Below are positions 1 through 9,500 of a stretch of DNA of 64,000 bases, one piece after another (positions within the stretch are counted from its first letter, which is position 1; each line of letters opens with the position of its first letter). The notes beneath the pieces are model-generated. The model was not told the DNA's origin. It worked only from the letters and a program-made list of their open reading frames with translations, and did no database searches. Source of the DNA: JABDMD01 sp965203475. GTDB taxonomy: Bacteria; Pseudomonadota; Gammaproteobacteria; UBA4575. The DNA is taken from positions 2,294,001-2,358,000 of the forward strand of contig OZ241890.1 of assembly GCA_965203475.1 (NCBI GenBank). Reading direction: 5' to 3'. A program made the translations under genes and the position numbers.

Positions 1-1173
1 AAATGGTGAAATATTTTTAAGAGAGGTTCCCATTAAGTGTTTTTCTTGCAAGCCTAGCAGCTTTGCAGCAGGGGCGTCTGCTCTTAATACAACACCATTT
101 TTACTAATAGAAATTTCACCCTCTAATAACTCAAGTAAATCATTTTCTTTGGAATTTTTATTACTTAAAGAAATTGATTTAAACGAAATTGTAAATTTAT
201 GGCGGTAAATAAATAGTAAAAATATAGATGATAGTAATAAACCAACACAAAGAGAAAATGACGGTAGTTGAATTCGGTAAAGAGAAATTGAAATATAAAT
301 AATTATAATTGGCGATAATGTGAAAAACACAGACTGTAATATTGTTTTTGTTAGTCTTTTTTCTTTCTTGGAAATATTAATTAATAAGAATGAAATGGCT
401 AAAAAGATCCCGAAAACTATATAATCCGGTACAGATCGAAATACACCACGACTTAGTGTTTTAAATATTAATGCATTGAATTGAGTTCGTTTTAAGTCTG
501 GTGCAATTAAGACATGTTTATTTTTATAAATTTTTGTATCAGAGTTTATTACCTCAGTAAATGAATAATAACTACGCTTTAAATTTCTACCAGGTTCCAA
601 GTAGGTAGTAGCTTGCTCAGGTATTGGTTTACCTAATTGCCGGAGTGCTGTGTGTGGAAATATATTGGCAGATGTTTCCAGGCTTAATGGAAAGGAATCA
701 TACAAAGTAGAATTTTCTATATTTACGTCAATAAAGCCGAGCTGGGTGTATCGTTTAAAAGAAGATAATGGCCAGATAAATTCATTATTTTTTTCATATA
801 TTGGCAAAATGATATTTGCAGCTTTATTATCCTTTAAGACATTACTTAAAATTTCGTCATCTAATGGATTTTCAACAGGGTGTGATAAATCAATATCTAG
901 AGCGATACTTTTTGCACGTGCATCCACCAAAGATTGAATTAGACCAGCCAGCATTACCCGATTAATTTCTTCGGGCTTGTACTTTATGATTACTAAATCT
1001 TCATTGGCATGCCGATTCGTAGCATTATTAATATATCCTGAAAACATATATTCAATATGAGCAATACTGGTGAATTTACTTGCACCTGCTACACAGAGAC
1101 CAATTACAATGATGGGGAGGTAAGGCAGCCAGATTTTTTTAACTACCGCCATTACCTTAGGTATAAATTCCAT
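1..1173 (-). CDS. CHASE2-PAS membrane sensor, C-terminus beyond window
   Basis: The minus strand is open for 391 codons from an ATG at 1171-1173, preceded by AGGA, and runs off the left edge. A first membrane helix lies near residues 10-28. It is followed by a periplasmic CHASE2-like domain with the features ALDIDLSHP and GFIDVNIE, then three hydrophobic helices around residues 255-335. A cytoplasmic segment with the look of a PAS domain begins near residue 350. CHASE2 proteins are extracytoplasmic sensors that end in a histidine kinase, guanylate cyclase or GGDEF/EAL module; the output module here lies outside the window, so the signalling type is unknown. The gene is divergent from the one at 1343. 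Confidence 0.8.
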   Translation of the reverse strand, partial: MEFIPKVMAVVKKIWLPYLPIIVIGLCVAGASKFTSIAHIEYMFSGYINNATNRHANEDLVIIKYKPEEINRVMLAGLIQSLVDARAKSIALDIDLSHPVENPLDDEILSNVLKDNKAANIILPIYEKNNEFIWPLSSFKRYTQLGFIDVNIENSTLYDSFPLSLETSANIFPHTALRQLGKPIPEQATTYLEPGRNLKRSYYSFTEVINSDTKIYKNKHVLIAPDLKRTQFNALIFKTLSRGVFRSVPDYIVFGIFLAISFLLINISKKEKRLTKTILQSVFFTLSPIIIIYISISLYRIQLPSFSLCVGLLLSSIFLLFIYRHKFTISFKSISLSNKNSKENDLLELLEGEISISKNGVVLRADAPAAKLLGLQEKHLMGTSLKNISPF

Positions 1174-1342
1174 TTTTCCTAAAGCACGAGTTTGTGAAAA
1201 TAAGCTTGGGGTAGAGTTTAATTAAATTAATGCGCCATTAGTCTTAGCTAGTATGGAGTGGTGGGAATATCAGATAAATAGGACGAAAATTAGAAATTTT
1301 CTACTGAAATTCAAAGAATTATAGAGAATGTTCATACTATAG

Positions 1343-1990
1343 ATGCATAACATTTTGGCCTCTTATCATGCTTTGGTTCGTACGCTACTGGCTGTATTTC
1401 TCGCTGTTATTTCTAGCTCGTGCGTACTTTTATTACTTAACGGACATTTGAGTCATGGATACTATGAATCACCCAGCTACAGTTTTAAGTGCAAATTGCC
1501 TGGCGGTGCTTTAAGCACTCAGTTAGAAATCAAAGACCGAGAAAATACTACCGGTGAAACAGTAACCTTTTCACATAACCTTGGTTTTTTATGGCGAGTG
1601 GATCATTTACGTATTGGGAAACATAAAATTGCGCAAATAGATAAAACTGCTGAAACAAAAAATCAACTGGAACAGGCAAAAAACAACTATTTTCAATTTT
1701 TAATTAATAAATTAAAAAAAAGTGAAATCCAGTGGGAAGAATTCAAATTTATTGATGAAAAGGAAATTCTAACGCTTAATGTATTTCTTGGATGGAATGA
1801 TGTGGAAGAATTCCGCGATCTGGTTTTTTCAATTGATGATGAATATCTAAATGTAATTCACTATTCAGAAAATTTTTCAGATCAGCTGCAAAATTTTACA
1901 ACAGGAGCAGTCGCATTTTATAAGGGGTGCGATTTTAATTTAAATAAAGATAACTATGGAAAAAAAGATGTCTCAAACGGGAATTCGTGA
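1343..1990 (+). CDS. Hypothetical membrane-anchored or exported protein
   Basis: A 215-residue protein with a long hydrophobic N-terminus (about residues 8-35) that acts as a signal anchor or signal peptide. A Cys lies at the end of this segment, but the preceding SSS does not make a convincing lipobox. The rest is charged, mixed alpha/beta sequence without a motif I recognise. The only nearby upstream ATG (1328) runs into a stop after four codons, so the ATG at 1343 is the best start, although no good ribosome site is visible. The 3' end overlaps the GalT-like gene, so the two are probably co-transcribed. Function unknown. Confidence 0.6.
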   Translation: MHNILASYHALVRTLLAVFLAVISSSCVLLLLNGHLSHGYYESPSYSFKCKLPGGALSTQLEIKDRENTTGETVTFSHNLGFLWRVDHLRIGKHKIAQIDKTAETKNQLEQAKNNYFQFLINKLKKSEIQWEEFKFIDEKEILTLNVFLGWNDVEEFRDLVFSIDDEYLNVIHYSENFSDQLQNFTTGAVAFYKGCDFNLNKDNYGKKDVSNGNS

Positions 1991-3044
1991 AATCCGTATC
2001 AACCCAATTGTTCCAACGGAATCTGTGTTGATATCAACTGAGCGTGGTTTACGGCCACGCAAAGAAGAGCCTCCTGTAAAAAAGAGCAAGCATTCTACTG
2101 TTAGTGATTGTCCATTTTGTATCGGGAATGAAGAGCAAACACCTCCTGCTATTATTAGTTGGCCAGATAATAATAAGTGGGAGATTCGTGTTGTAGAAAA
2201 TTTATTCCCAGTACTTAGTGATCAAAATATTTCGAAAACGATGAGTTTTGGTTTACAACATGTTATTGATGGCTATGGTCGGCATGAAGTCGTAATAGAT
2301 CACAACAATCATTCCATTCATGTGGATGAAATGTCACAACAACATTTATTTCATATATTTAAAATTTATCGTGAACGCATGCAGGCTCTTTATGCAAGTG
2401 ATGCTAGAATAAAATATGTACTAGTATTTAAAAATTTTGGCCCAGCGGCCGGTGCTAGTCTTGAACACACTCATAGTCAGATTGTTGCTATGCCTGTAGT
2501 GCCAGAAAATGTTGCGAATGAATTAAATTATTCGCATATTCATTATAAAAAGTTCAACAATAATATTTTTTCGCACCTTGTAGATGAGGCGTTGACATTC
2601 GAAGCCACGATATATGATCGCAAATCGGGTGAAGTACGACGCAAAATTGATGTCGGACAATATGTGATTGAAAAATCAAATCGATTTATAGCGATTAAAC
2701 CATTTGCAAGTCGCTTTGAATGGGAAGTACAAATTTTCCCACTATTCCAACAGGCTGATTATGTAGCTTGTACGAATAAAGACTTACAGGATTTTGCTTT
2801 GCTATTAAAGCGAACAATGCAACGACTTAATCGAGTAATTGGTGGCGCACAATATAATTATTTTTTACATTCCATACCATGCGGCGAAGAATTTTCTAAA
2901 TATCAAACAAGCTATCAATGGCATTTGGAAATTTGTCCACGCACCAGTATTCCAACAGGATTTGAATTGGGATCAGGATTGTTTGTGAGTACTGTAAGCC
3001 CTGAAGATGCAGCAACTCAATTAAGAAATGTTGACTTAGACTAG
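1968..3044 (+). CDS. GalT/HIT-superfamily hexose-1-phosphate nucleotidyltransferase-like protein
   Basis: Counting from the upstream ATG at 1956, the protein shows the galactose-1-phosphate uridylyltransferase layout. A zinc-type CPFC pair lies at residues 52-55, GRHEVVI with a His near 100, and the active-site HTHSQ at 171-175, whose second His would be the nucleotidylated residue. A second HIT-like half carries YQWHLEICPR. GalT-family enzymes transfer a nucleotide monophosphate between sugar-1-phosphates or phosphorolyse ADP-glucose; HTHSQ instead of HPHGQ suggests a relative rather than classical GalT. The ATG at 1968 is preferred because GGA precedes it; 1956 is possible. No other galactose genes are nearby, so the substrate is uncertain. 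Confidence 0.85.
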   Translation: MSQTGIREIRINPIVPTESVLISTERGLRPRKEEPPVKKSKHSTVSDCPFCIGNEEQTPPAIISWPDNNKWEIRVVENLFPVLSDQNISKTMSFGLQHVIDGYGRHEVVIDHNNHSIHVDEMSQQHLFHIFKIYRERMQALYASDARIKYVLVFKNFGPAAGASLEHTHSQIVAMPVVPENVANELNYSHIHYKKFNNNIFSHLVDEALTFEATIYDRKSGEVRRKIDVGQYVIEKSNRFIAIKPFASRFEWEVQIFPLFQQADYVACTNKDLQDFALLLKRTMQRLNRVIGGAQYNYFLHSIPCGEEFSKYQTSYQWHLEICPRTSIPTGFELGSGLFVSTVSPEDAATQLRNVDLD

Positions 3045-3403
3045 AAACGAATTTGAAGTTGTGGCGTTGCCTGTCGATCATCTAGAGCATTTGGTTGGGC
3101 AGGCTCGCTTGTAGTAGGGTCTAGATTTTTATTGTCTTCATAAATGGATTTTGCACCCCAACGTACTTCTTTTTTGCTTGGTGTTTCCTTTGGTGCTCTC
3201 CATTCAATTTCTTCTTTATCTTCTTGGCGCATGTTTTCTTCACGACTGAAAATGTCATCAACATTAATATTATTAAACTCGTCAGGAAGATTTAATTGCG
3301 ATTGTGGATCTGCAATTACTATAGATGAAATTAATATAAGCCCAATCAGTGGCAGATAAAACTCTTGCTTAGTATCTCCTTTGTAAATTACTTGTGGGTA
3401 CAA
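3041..3403 (-). CDS. Hypothetical exported protein
   Basis: About 120 residues. A hydrophobic segment ending in ADPQS resembles a signal peptide; the remainder is acidic and basic, low-complexity and probably disordered. The only usable start in frame is a TTG at 3401-3403, three bases after the stop of the binding-protein gene, so expression probably depends on translational coupling. An AAAGGAG sequence lies inside the reading frame but no ATG follows it. The 3' end overlaps the end of the GalT-like gene by four bases on the opposite strand. No family recognised. Confidence 0.5.
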   Translation of the reverse strand: MYPQVIYKGDTKQEFYLPLIGLILISSIVIADPQSQLNLPDEFNNINVDDIFSREENMRQEDKEEIEWRAPKETPSKKEVRWGAKSIYEDNKNLDPTTSEPAQPNALDDRQATPQLQIRF

Positions 3404-3406
3404 GAG

Positions 3407-4204
3407 TTATTCCTTTTTCCAGTCCAAGGACTCAAACCAATATTTATGTTTTGCGGGCAACCAACCCTCTGCTTCTCTAGCTGTTATCCATGCATTTAAG
3501 TAATTAAGAAATTCTTGCTCGCCTTTATTTATTGCCATACCAGCTTTGTAACTTAGCAAAGGTCTACTAAGTGGGACATCTACTTGCTCAGGGTGCTCTA
3601 ACGCTAAAAATTCAGGAACTGGTGAAGATTCTACTAAAGCATGTATATCTCCACTAATTACAGCTTTTATGGCATCTTCGCTTTTAACAAACGATTTAAC
3701 TTTTGCATTATTAAATACATTGCTAGCTAACTGTTCAGACACTGTGTTTGAAACAACCCCAATGGTTACTTTAGGGTTGTTAAGTTCTTCTAATGCATTC
3801 ATGTGTTTAGTTTGTGCGATACATGCAGCAAGACTTATACCAGAATTTGCATAAGGGTTGGTAAAATTAATACGTAACGCTCGTTCAGGCGTTATTGCCA
3901 TGCCGGCAATAATAATGTCAATTTTCTCTTGTTCTAAACTAGGCAAAAGCTCTTCCCATTCCACTAGAACAAATTCTGGATTTACACCCATGTCTTTTGC
4001 AAGTTGTTTTGCAACTTGAATTTCAAAGCCATCTAAATTTCCTTGTTTGTTTTTAATTACCCAAGGCTCAAACAACGAAACGCCAATTTTTAATGTTTTT
4101 GTTTCAAGAATAGTATCTAAAGAACTTGCAGTTGCAGTTGCAGTTGCAGTTGCTGATACAAATGCGATAAATAATAAATTTAATAAAAGTTTCATTTTTC
4201 TCAT
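3407..4204 (-). CDS. Family 3 periplasmic solute-binding protein (amino-acid type)
   Basis: A signal peptide is followed by a complete SBP_bac_3 domain. It carries the usual landmarks LKIGVSLFEPW, GFEIQVAKQLAKDMG, the acidic VEWEELLPSL, and DIIIAGMAITPER with the binding-site Arg. Members bind amino acids or related ligands in the periplasm and deliver them to an ABC permease or to a sensor domain. No permease or ATPase lies next to it, so it is an orphan binding protein. Start: ATG at 4202-4204 with AGGA upstream; ATGs at 4228 and 4195 are alternatives. The end of the signal peptide is an Ala-Thr repeat encoded by a hexanucleotide array. Confidence 0.88.
   Translation of the reverse strand: MRKMKLLLNLLFIAFVSATATATATASSLDTILETKTLKIGVSLFEPWVIKNKQGNLDGFEIQVAKQLAKDMGVNPEFVLVEWEELLPSLEQEKIDIIIAGMAITPERALRINFTNPYANSGISLAACIAQTKHMNALEELNNPKVTIGVVSNTVSEQLASNVFNNAKVKSFVKSEDAIKAVISGDIHALVESSPVPEFLALEHPEQVDVPLSRPLLSYKAGMAINKGEQEFLNYLNAWITAREAEGWLPAKHKYWFESLDWKKE
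4126..4155. repeat. Hexanucleotide tandem repeat inside a signal peptide
   Basis: Four perfect TTGCAG units followed by one imperfect unit (TTGCTG). On the minus strand they encode alternating Ala-Thr at the end of the binding protein's signal peptide. The six-base unit keeps the frame, so slippage would change length and not switch the gene off. Confidence 0.9.
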
Positions 4205-4275
4205 ATGCTGGATGATCCTATTAATCAATGCGACAATTGTAATGTATTCAATGCCAACGTTACAGGAAAATAGTC

Positions 4276-4695
4276 ATGCTGCACAGACAAATTCTATTAG
4301 GAACTATTGTCACAATTTTAGTTGTGATATTCCACGTAGTATGTTTGGTGGGGCTGCATTATTTAATTCAATGGTTGCATTCACCAAACGTTTTTGGAAA
4401 TTCGGATTTTGCGACTATGGGAATTCTTAGTATCGTTGTGTTAACAATAATTGGAATACACACAACAGAAGCTTGGTTGTGGGCTCTTATATATTTAAAA
4501 CTGGGCGAATTTGATGATTTAAAAAGTGCTCTGTATTTTTCCGTAGTAACTGGAACAGCGCTTGGTTATGGAGATATCGTATTATCAAAAAAGTGGCAAA
4601 TACTCAGCACTTTTGAAGCCATGGGCGGACTATTATTATTTGGTACTAGTACCGCATTTCTAATAGGAGTTATGGGGGCGTTATTTACAGTCTGA
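4276..4695 (+). CDS. Two-helix potassium channel family protein
   Basis: A 139-residue membrane protein with hydrophobic helices at about 8-32, 48-72 and 108-138. A pore loop at residues 94-100 reads TALGYGD, a close match to the K+ selectivity filter TxGYGD. This is the Ion_trans_2 arrangement; subunits of this type assemble as tetramers around one pore. There is no RCK/TrkA-N domain, so gating is not evident. The helix before the pore is preceded by an additional N-terminal helix. It is transcribed divergently from the binding-protein gene, with only about 70 bases between the start codons, so their promoters must overlap. Confidence 0.85.
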   Translation: MLHRQILLGTIVTILVVIFHVVCLVGLHYLIQWLHSPNVFGNSDFATMGILSIVVLTIIGIHTTEAWLWALIYLKLGEFDDLKSALYFSVVTGTALGYGDIVLSKKWQILSTFEAMGGLLLFGTSTAFLIGVMGALFTV

Positions 4696-4767
4696 TAATT
4701 TTATCTAATATTGCGTCTGTAATAAATTTTAATTTATTTTGTAGCTTAATGCACCTAAAGTATTGTT

Positions 4768-5292
4768 ATGGATGACACACCACCACAGGAGAAAACTAAA
4801 AATTTAGGAAAGAGAATGATCATCATTGCATGGGTGATGATCTTTGGTTTATTGATTTGGTTATTTGGAAATCTAGAAGAGTTCAAGCGAAATCCTAACC
4901 AAAATGTTGAAACGACAGTTAGTCCCTCTGGAAAAAAAGAAATAATTCTAAAGAGTAGTCGTCATGGTCACTATGTAGCTACTGGAAAAATTAATACTAA
5001 GAAAGTTACTTTCTTAGTAGACACTGGAGCAAGTTATGTATCAGTTCCAGATAAAATAGCAACAAAACTAAATCTTAAAAAAGGAGCACCATTTAGAGTA
5101 ACAACAGCAAATGGTGAAATAGTGGTATATCAAACAAACATCGACTCAATAAGTATTGGTGATATAGAACTATATGATATTAAGGCTGACATAAACCCTC
5201 ATATGAATAGTAATGAAGTTTTATTGGGTATGTCGTTTTTAGAAAATCTTACTCTCACACACAAGGATGGAGAACTTACTATTCGCCAATAA
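4768..5292 (+). CDS. Membrane-anchored retropepsin-like aspartic protease (TIGR02281 type)
   Basis: A 174-residue protein with one N-terminal membrane helix (about 16-34) and a C-terminal retropepsin fold. The catalytic motif is FLVDTGASYVSVP with DTG at residues 85-87, followed by the flap region TANGE and the closing LLGMSFLENL. One DTG per chain means the active enzyme should be a homodimer, as in clan AA proteases. The anchor puts the protease domain outside the inner membrane. Substrate unknown. A 115-base AT-rich gap separates it from the efflux operon. Confidence 0.85.
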   Translation: MDDTPPQEKTKNLGKRMIIIAWVMIFGLLIWLFGNLEEFKRNPNQNVETTVSPSGKKEIILKSSRHGHYVATGKINTKKVTFLVDTGASYVSVPDKIATKLNLKKGAPFRVTTANGEIVVYQTNIDSISIGDIELYDIKADINPHMNSNEVLLGMSFLENLTLTHKDGELTIRQ

Positions 5293-5407
5293 CCTTGTAT
5301 TTTTAATGAGTACAACATGCTAGCAATCATTTATTTCACATAAATTAATGACATAGCGATATTCTTTTCAGCTATAATTTTTAGATACAAATACTAATAA
5401 TAAAATT

Positions 5408-6553
5408 ATGACTCTATTTAGAGCACTACTGTTTGCATTTTTACCATTTCTCATTACTTCATGTGGTGATCGTGAACCACCGGAATTACCACCATTGGAA
5501 ATACCTGTCATTCAGGTTATTCAACAGGATGTGCCGGTTATTTTAAACTTGGTAGGACAGACGTATGGGTCCGCTGATATCCCAATTCGTGCCCGTGTTG
5601 ATGGTACTTTAGAAAGTATAAACTTTTTAGAAGGACGAGTAGTAAAAGAGGGCCAACTTCTTTACACAATAGATACCCGACCTTTTGATGCAAAAGTGAT
5701 AGAAGCACAGGGCTATTTATCGGAAGCTTATACGCAGCGAGTTAAAGCCAAAAGTGATTTAGATCGTCTGAAACCTTTGGCTGAAATAAATGCTGTCAGT
5801 AAACAGGATTTAGATTCAGCAGTAGCACAATATGATGCTGCCATCGCAGCTGTGCAAACAGCACAAGCTCAAGTAGAACAAGCCAAAATTGAACTCGGTT
5901 ACACAAAAATTTATGCCCCAATTTCTGGACGTATCGGATTAACTAAAGCAGAAATTGGAGAATACGTGGGAAGAGAACCGAATCCCATTGTTTTAAATTA
6001 TGTTTCACAAGCAGATCCTATTCGCGTCAAATTTTCAATTAATGAAAAAGAATATTTAAGGTTTGCTAAACGTTTGTCAGAAAGAGCGAAAAAATTAGAG
6101 GAAGGGCCAGAGACTGAAGATCGACTAGAACTAATTCTTGCGGATGGATCTGTGCATAAACATAAAGGCCATGTCACTAACTTTGAAGCTGCAATTGATC
6201 CCACTACCGGAACTTTAACGATTGAAGCAGATTTCCCTAACCCGGAAGGATTGGTACGTGCCGGCCAGTTTGCAAAAGTGCGAGCTGCGCCAGAAACAAT
6301 TCACGATGCACTAGTGATACCACAGCGTGCGATTGCTGAATTGCAAGGAATCTTTCAGGCTTATGTTATTGATGAGGGCGGCACCGTAGAAATTCGCGAA
6401 GTCAAACTTGGGCCCAAGTTTGACAATATGATTGTTGTTGAAGAAGGCGTCACTGTTGGTGAACTTGTTGCTACAGAAGGTTTGTTACGAATGCGTGACG
6501 GGATGAAAGTAGTTCCTGTCGAAAAAAATAATTCTTCAAACACTAGTTCATAA
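5408..6553 (+). CDS. RND efflux periplasmic adaptor (AcrA/MexA family)
   Basis: A 381-residue membrane-fusion protein. The N-terminus has a lipobox ITSC with Cys19, so the mature protein is probably a lipoprotein on the periplasmic face of the inner membrane. The body shows a split biotinyl/lipoyl-like domain, a helical hairpin rich in Ala/Gln/Lys (about residues 100-165), GYTKIYAPISGRIG, and the beta-barrel and membrane-proximal regions ending in MKVVPVE. It links the pump encoded downstream to the outer-membrane channel. Ten bases separate its stop from the pump start, indicating one operon. Confidence 0.93.
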   Translation: MTLFRALLFAFLPFLITSCGDREPPELPPLEIPVIQVIQQDVPVILNLVGQTYGSADIPIRARVDGTLESINFLEGRVVKEGQLLYTIDTRPFDAKVIEAQGYLSEAYTQRVKAKSDLDRLKPLAEINAVSKQDLDSAVAQYDAAIAAVQTAQAQVEQAKIELGYTKIYAPISGRIGLTKAEIGEYVGREPNPIVLNYVSQADPIRVKFSINEKEYLRFAKRLSERAKKLEEGPETEDRLELILADGSVHKHKGHVTNFEAAIDPTTGTLTIEADFPNPEGLVRAGQFAKVRAAPETIHDALVIPQRAIAELQGIFQAYVIDEGGTVEIREVKLGPKFDNMIVVEEGVTVGELVATEGLLRMRDGMKVVPVEKNNSSNTSS

Positions 6554-6562
6554 AAATTAGAC

Positions 6563-9500
6563 ATGGCTGAGTTTTTTGTTCGCCGCCCCATCGTTGCAAT
6601 GGTAATTGCCATTGTAACTGTCATCTTAGGGTTAGTGGCTTTAGGAAAATTACCTATTGCTCAATATCCTGAAATTACACCACCCATGGTATCTGTAACC
6701 GGCACCTACACCGGTGCCAGTGCCATTAATGTTGAACAATCAGTTGCTACACCTATTGAGCAAAAAGTAAATGGTGTAGAAAACATGATTTACATGCGTT
6801 CTGTTAATTCAAATAATGGAACACTAAATCTAGAAGTTTCATTTGATGTGGGCACCAATTTGGATATGGCCAATGTGCTCACGCAAAATCGCGTATCCGA
6901 AGCTGAAGCATCTCTTCCAGAAGAAGTAAAACGACTTGGAGTTACCGTTAAAAAGAAACTTTCATTTCCATTGCTATTAATTTCTCTTACATCCCCCAAT
7001 GGCACCTATGATGAAAATTTTCTAACGAACTATGCAACTATTAATATCATCGATGAACTAGCAAGAATTAAAGGTGTAGGTTCAGCCGAAGCGATGGGGG
7101 GTAGCGCCATTGAATATGCTATGCGTGTTTGGATTCGACCCGATCAACTTGCCAAACTCGATTTAACCATTGCTGACATAACGCAAGCCATTCAAGACCA
7201 GAATGTTTTAGTTGCGGCAGGGAAAATAGGTGCAGAACCAGCACCGCCTGGAACTGAGTTTACCTATACCGTGCAAACTGCAGGCCGATTTGAAACGGCT
7301 GAAGAATTTGGCCGAGTAGTTGTACGATCTCATGCCGATGGTTCTCAAGTTTTACTAAAAGATGTGGCACGTATTGAATTGGGTGTACAAAACTATCTTG
7401 TTAGTGTGCGACTGGATGGCAAGCCCACAGGGCTGATGCAAATTTTTCAATTGCCTGATGCTAATGGCTTAGAAGTTGCAAAAAAAGTGTATGCGACGAT
7501 GGATCGCGTCGCGCAACGCTTTCCAGATGATCTTGAGTATGTAGTTTCTCTCGATACTACTAAACCCATTACGGCCGGTATTAAAGAAATTGTTATTACG
7601 TTATTTCAAGCATTGGCGCTTGTGATATTAGTGGTATATATATTTTTACAAAGTGTGCGCACCACCATCATCCCATCGTTAACAGTGCCGGTATCACTCG
7701 TGGGTGCTTTTGCAGTTTTCCCACTATTGGGATTTTCTATTAACACTTTATCTTTGCTTGGTTTGGTGTTAGCGATTGGCTTAGTTGTGGATGATGCCAT
7801 AGTTGTTGTTGAATCGGTTACTGCAAAGATGGAAAAAGGTATGGCGCCAACAGAAGCCACAATTGAGGCCATGCACGAAGTATCGGGACCTATTATTGCC
7901 ACCTCTTTGGCATTGATCGCTGTGTTTGTTCCTGTGGCTACCATGGAAGGCATAACGGGCCAACTGTATCAACAGTTTGCAATCACCATTGCTGTGGCAG
8001 TAGGAATTTCTTCCATTAATGCGCTCACCTTAAGTCCTGCACTCGCGGCCACGCTTTTAAAACCTCCAGGAGAACAAAAAGGTTTCCTGGATAAATTTTT
8101 TGCGGCATATAACCGATGGTTTCAATGGGCCACAGAAAAATTTATGGTACTTACCGGATTTTTCACACACAAAATCGCTACAGGCATGTTGTTACTTACA
8201 GCATTAGTGGTTGGAGTAGTTCTCTTATTTAAAGTAGTTCCAGGAGGGTTTGTTCCGGAAGAGGATCAAGGATATATCTTGGCAAGTGTGCAACTTCCGG
8301 ATGGAGCATCATTGCAACGTACCAATGCCACAATTCGAGAGATGGAAAAAATTGTGGCCGAGATTGATGCAATTGAAAATGCAACCTTCGTAGCAGGTTA
8401 CAGTATGTTGTCTGGAACGATTCAATCCAATGCCGGCAGTGTATTTATTCAACTAAAAGATTGGGATGAACGACCGGAAATTAAAGATCATGCAAAATTC
8501 ATAGTGCGTCGCTTGAATTACGCTTTTGCAAAACAAATCGTAAGCGGTATGGCCTTTGCTTTTGGCCCCCCTGCAATACCAGGGTTAGGCACTGGGGCCG
8601 GTTTTTCTATGATGTTGCAGGATAGAAGTGGTAATCCACCGGAATACTTAGCCGCTCAAACACAGCAATTTCTTGATGCCATCAAGCAACGCCCTGAAAT
8701 AGGTACTGCCTATTCGCAATTTAGAGCAAATGTGCCACAAATTTTTATGGATATTGATGATGCCAAAGCTTTGAAGTTAGGTGTGCCTCTTTCCAGTGTG
8801 TATTCGACGGTTGGTGCATTTTTGGGTGGGTCTTACGTTAACGATTTCAACCGATTTGGGAGACTATATAAAGTGTATGTGCAGGCGGAACCTGAGTATC
8901 GTTCGACGACAGATGGAATTGAGTCGTTCTATGTAAAAAATAATGATGGGGAGATGGTTCCCTTATCAACACTGGTGGATGTGCACCGTACTGCTGGACC
9001 AGAATTCACCAATCGATTTAATTTATTTCGTTCTGCAGAAATTGGCGGCCAAGCAGCACCTGGATATAGCTCGGGCCAAGCTTTGAATGCATTAGAAGAA
9101 GTTGCAAAACAAGTGTTGCCCGCAAACATGTCTTATTCTTGGTACAACATGTCCTATCAAGAAAAGGCATCAGCGGGGTCCGGCGCGGTGGTTTTCATAA
9201 TGGCCTTGGTGTTTGTGTTTTTAATTCTTGCCGCCCAGTATGAAAGCTGGACCTTACCCATTTCAGTGTTACTTGGAACACCAATTGCCGTGTTTGGAGC
9301 CATGGGCGGTTTATGGTTGGCTCGTTTTTTAAGTGAAAGTTATGAAAATAATGTATTTGCACAAATTGGATTAGTAATGTTGATTGGTCTTGCGGCTAAA
9401 AATGCAATTCTGATTGTAGAGTTTGCCAAACTGGAATCAGAAAAAGGAAAAAATGCAGTTGAGGCGGCCATGGAAGCAGCACGTTTACGCTTTCGTCCCA

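Noticed and set aside
650..937. Plus-strand 95-codon frame
   Set aside because: It lies opposite the CHASE2 sensor, which is open along 391 codons with recognisable domains.
1343..1990. Lipoprotein assignment for the first plus-strand gene
   Set aside because: The residues before the Cys (ISSS) do not fit a lipobox well, so it is left as an exported or anchored protein.
4047..4430. Plus-strand 127-codon frame spanning the binding-protein start and the channel start
   Set aside because: It is the complement of the binding protein's signal region followed by an out-of-frame run through the channel gene; both flanking genes have clear family motifs in other frames.
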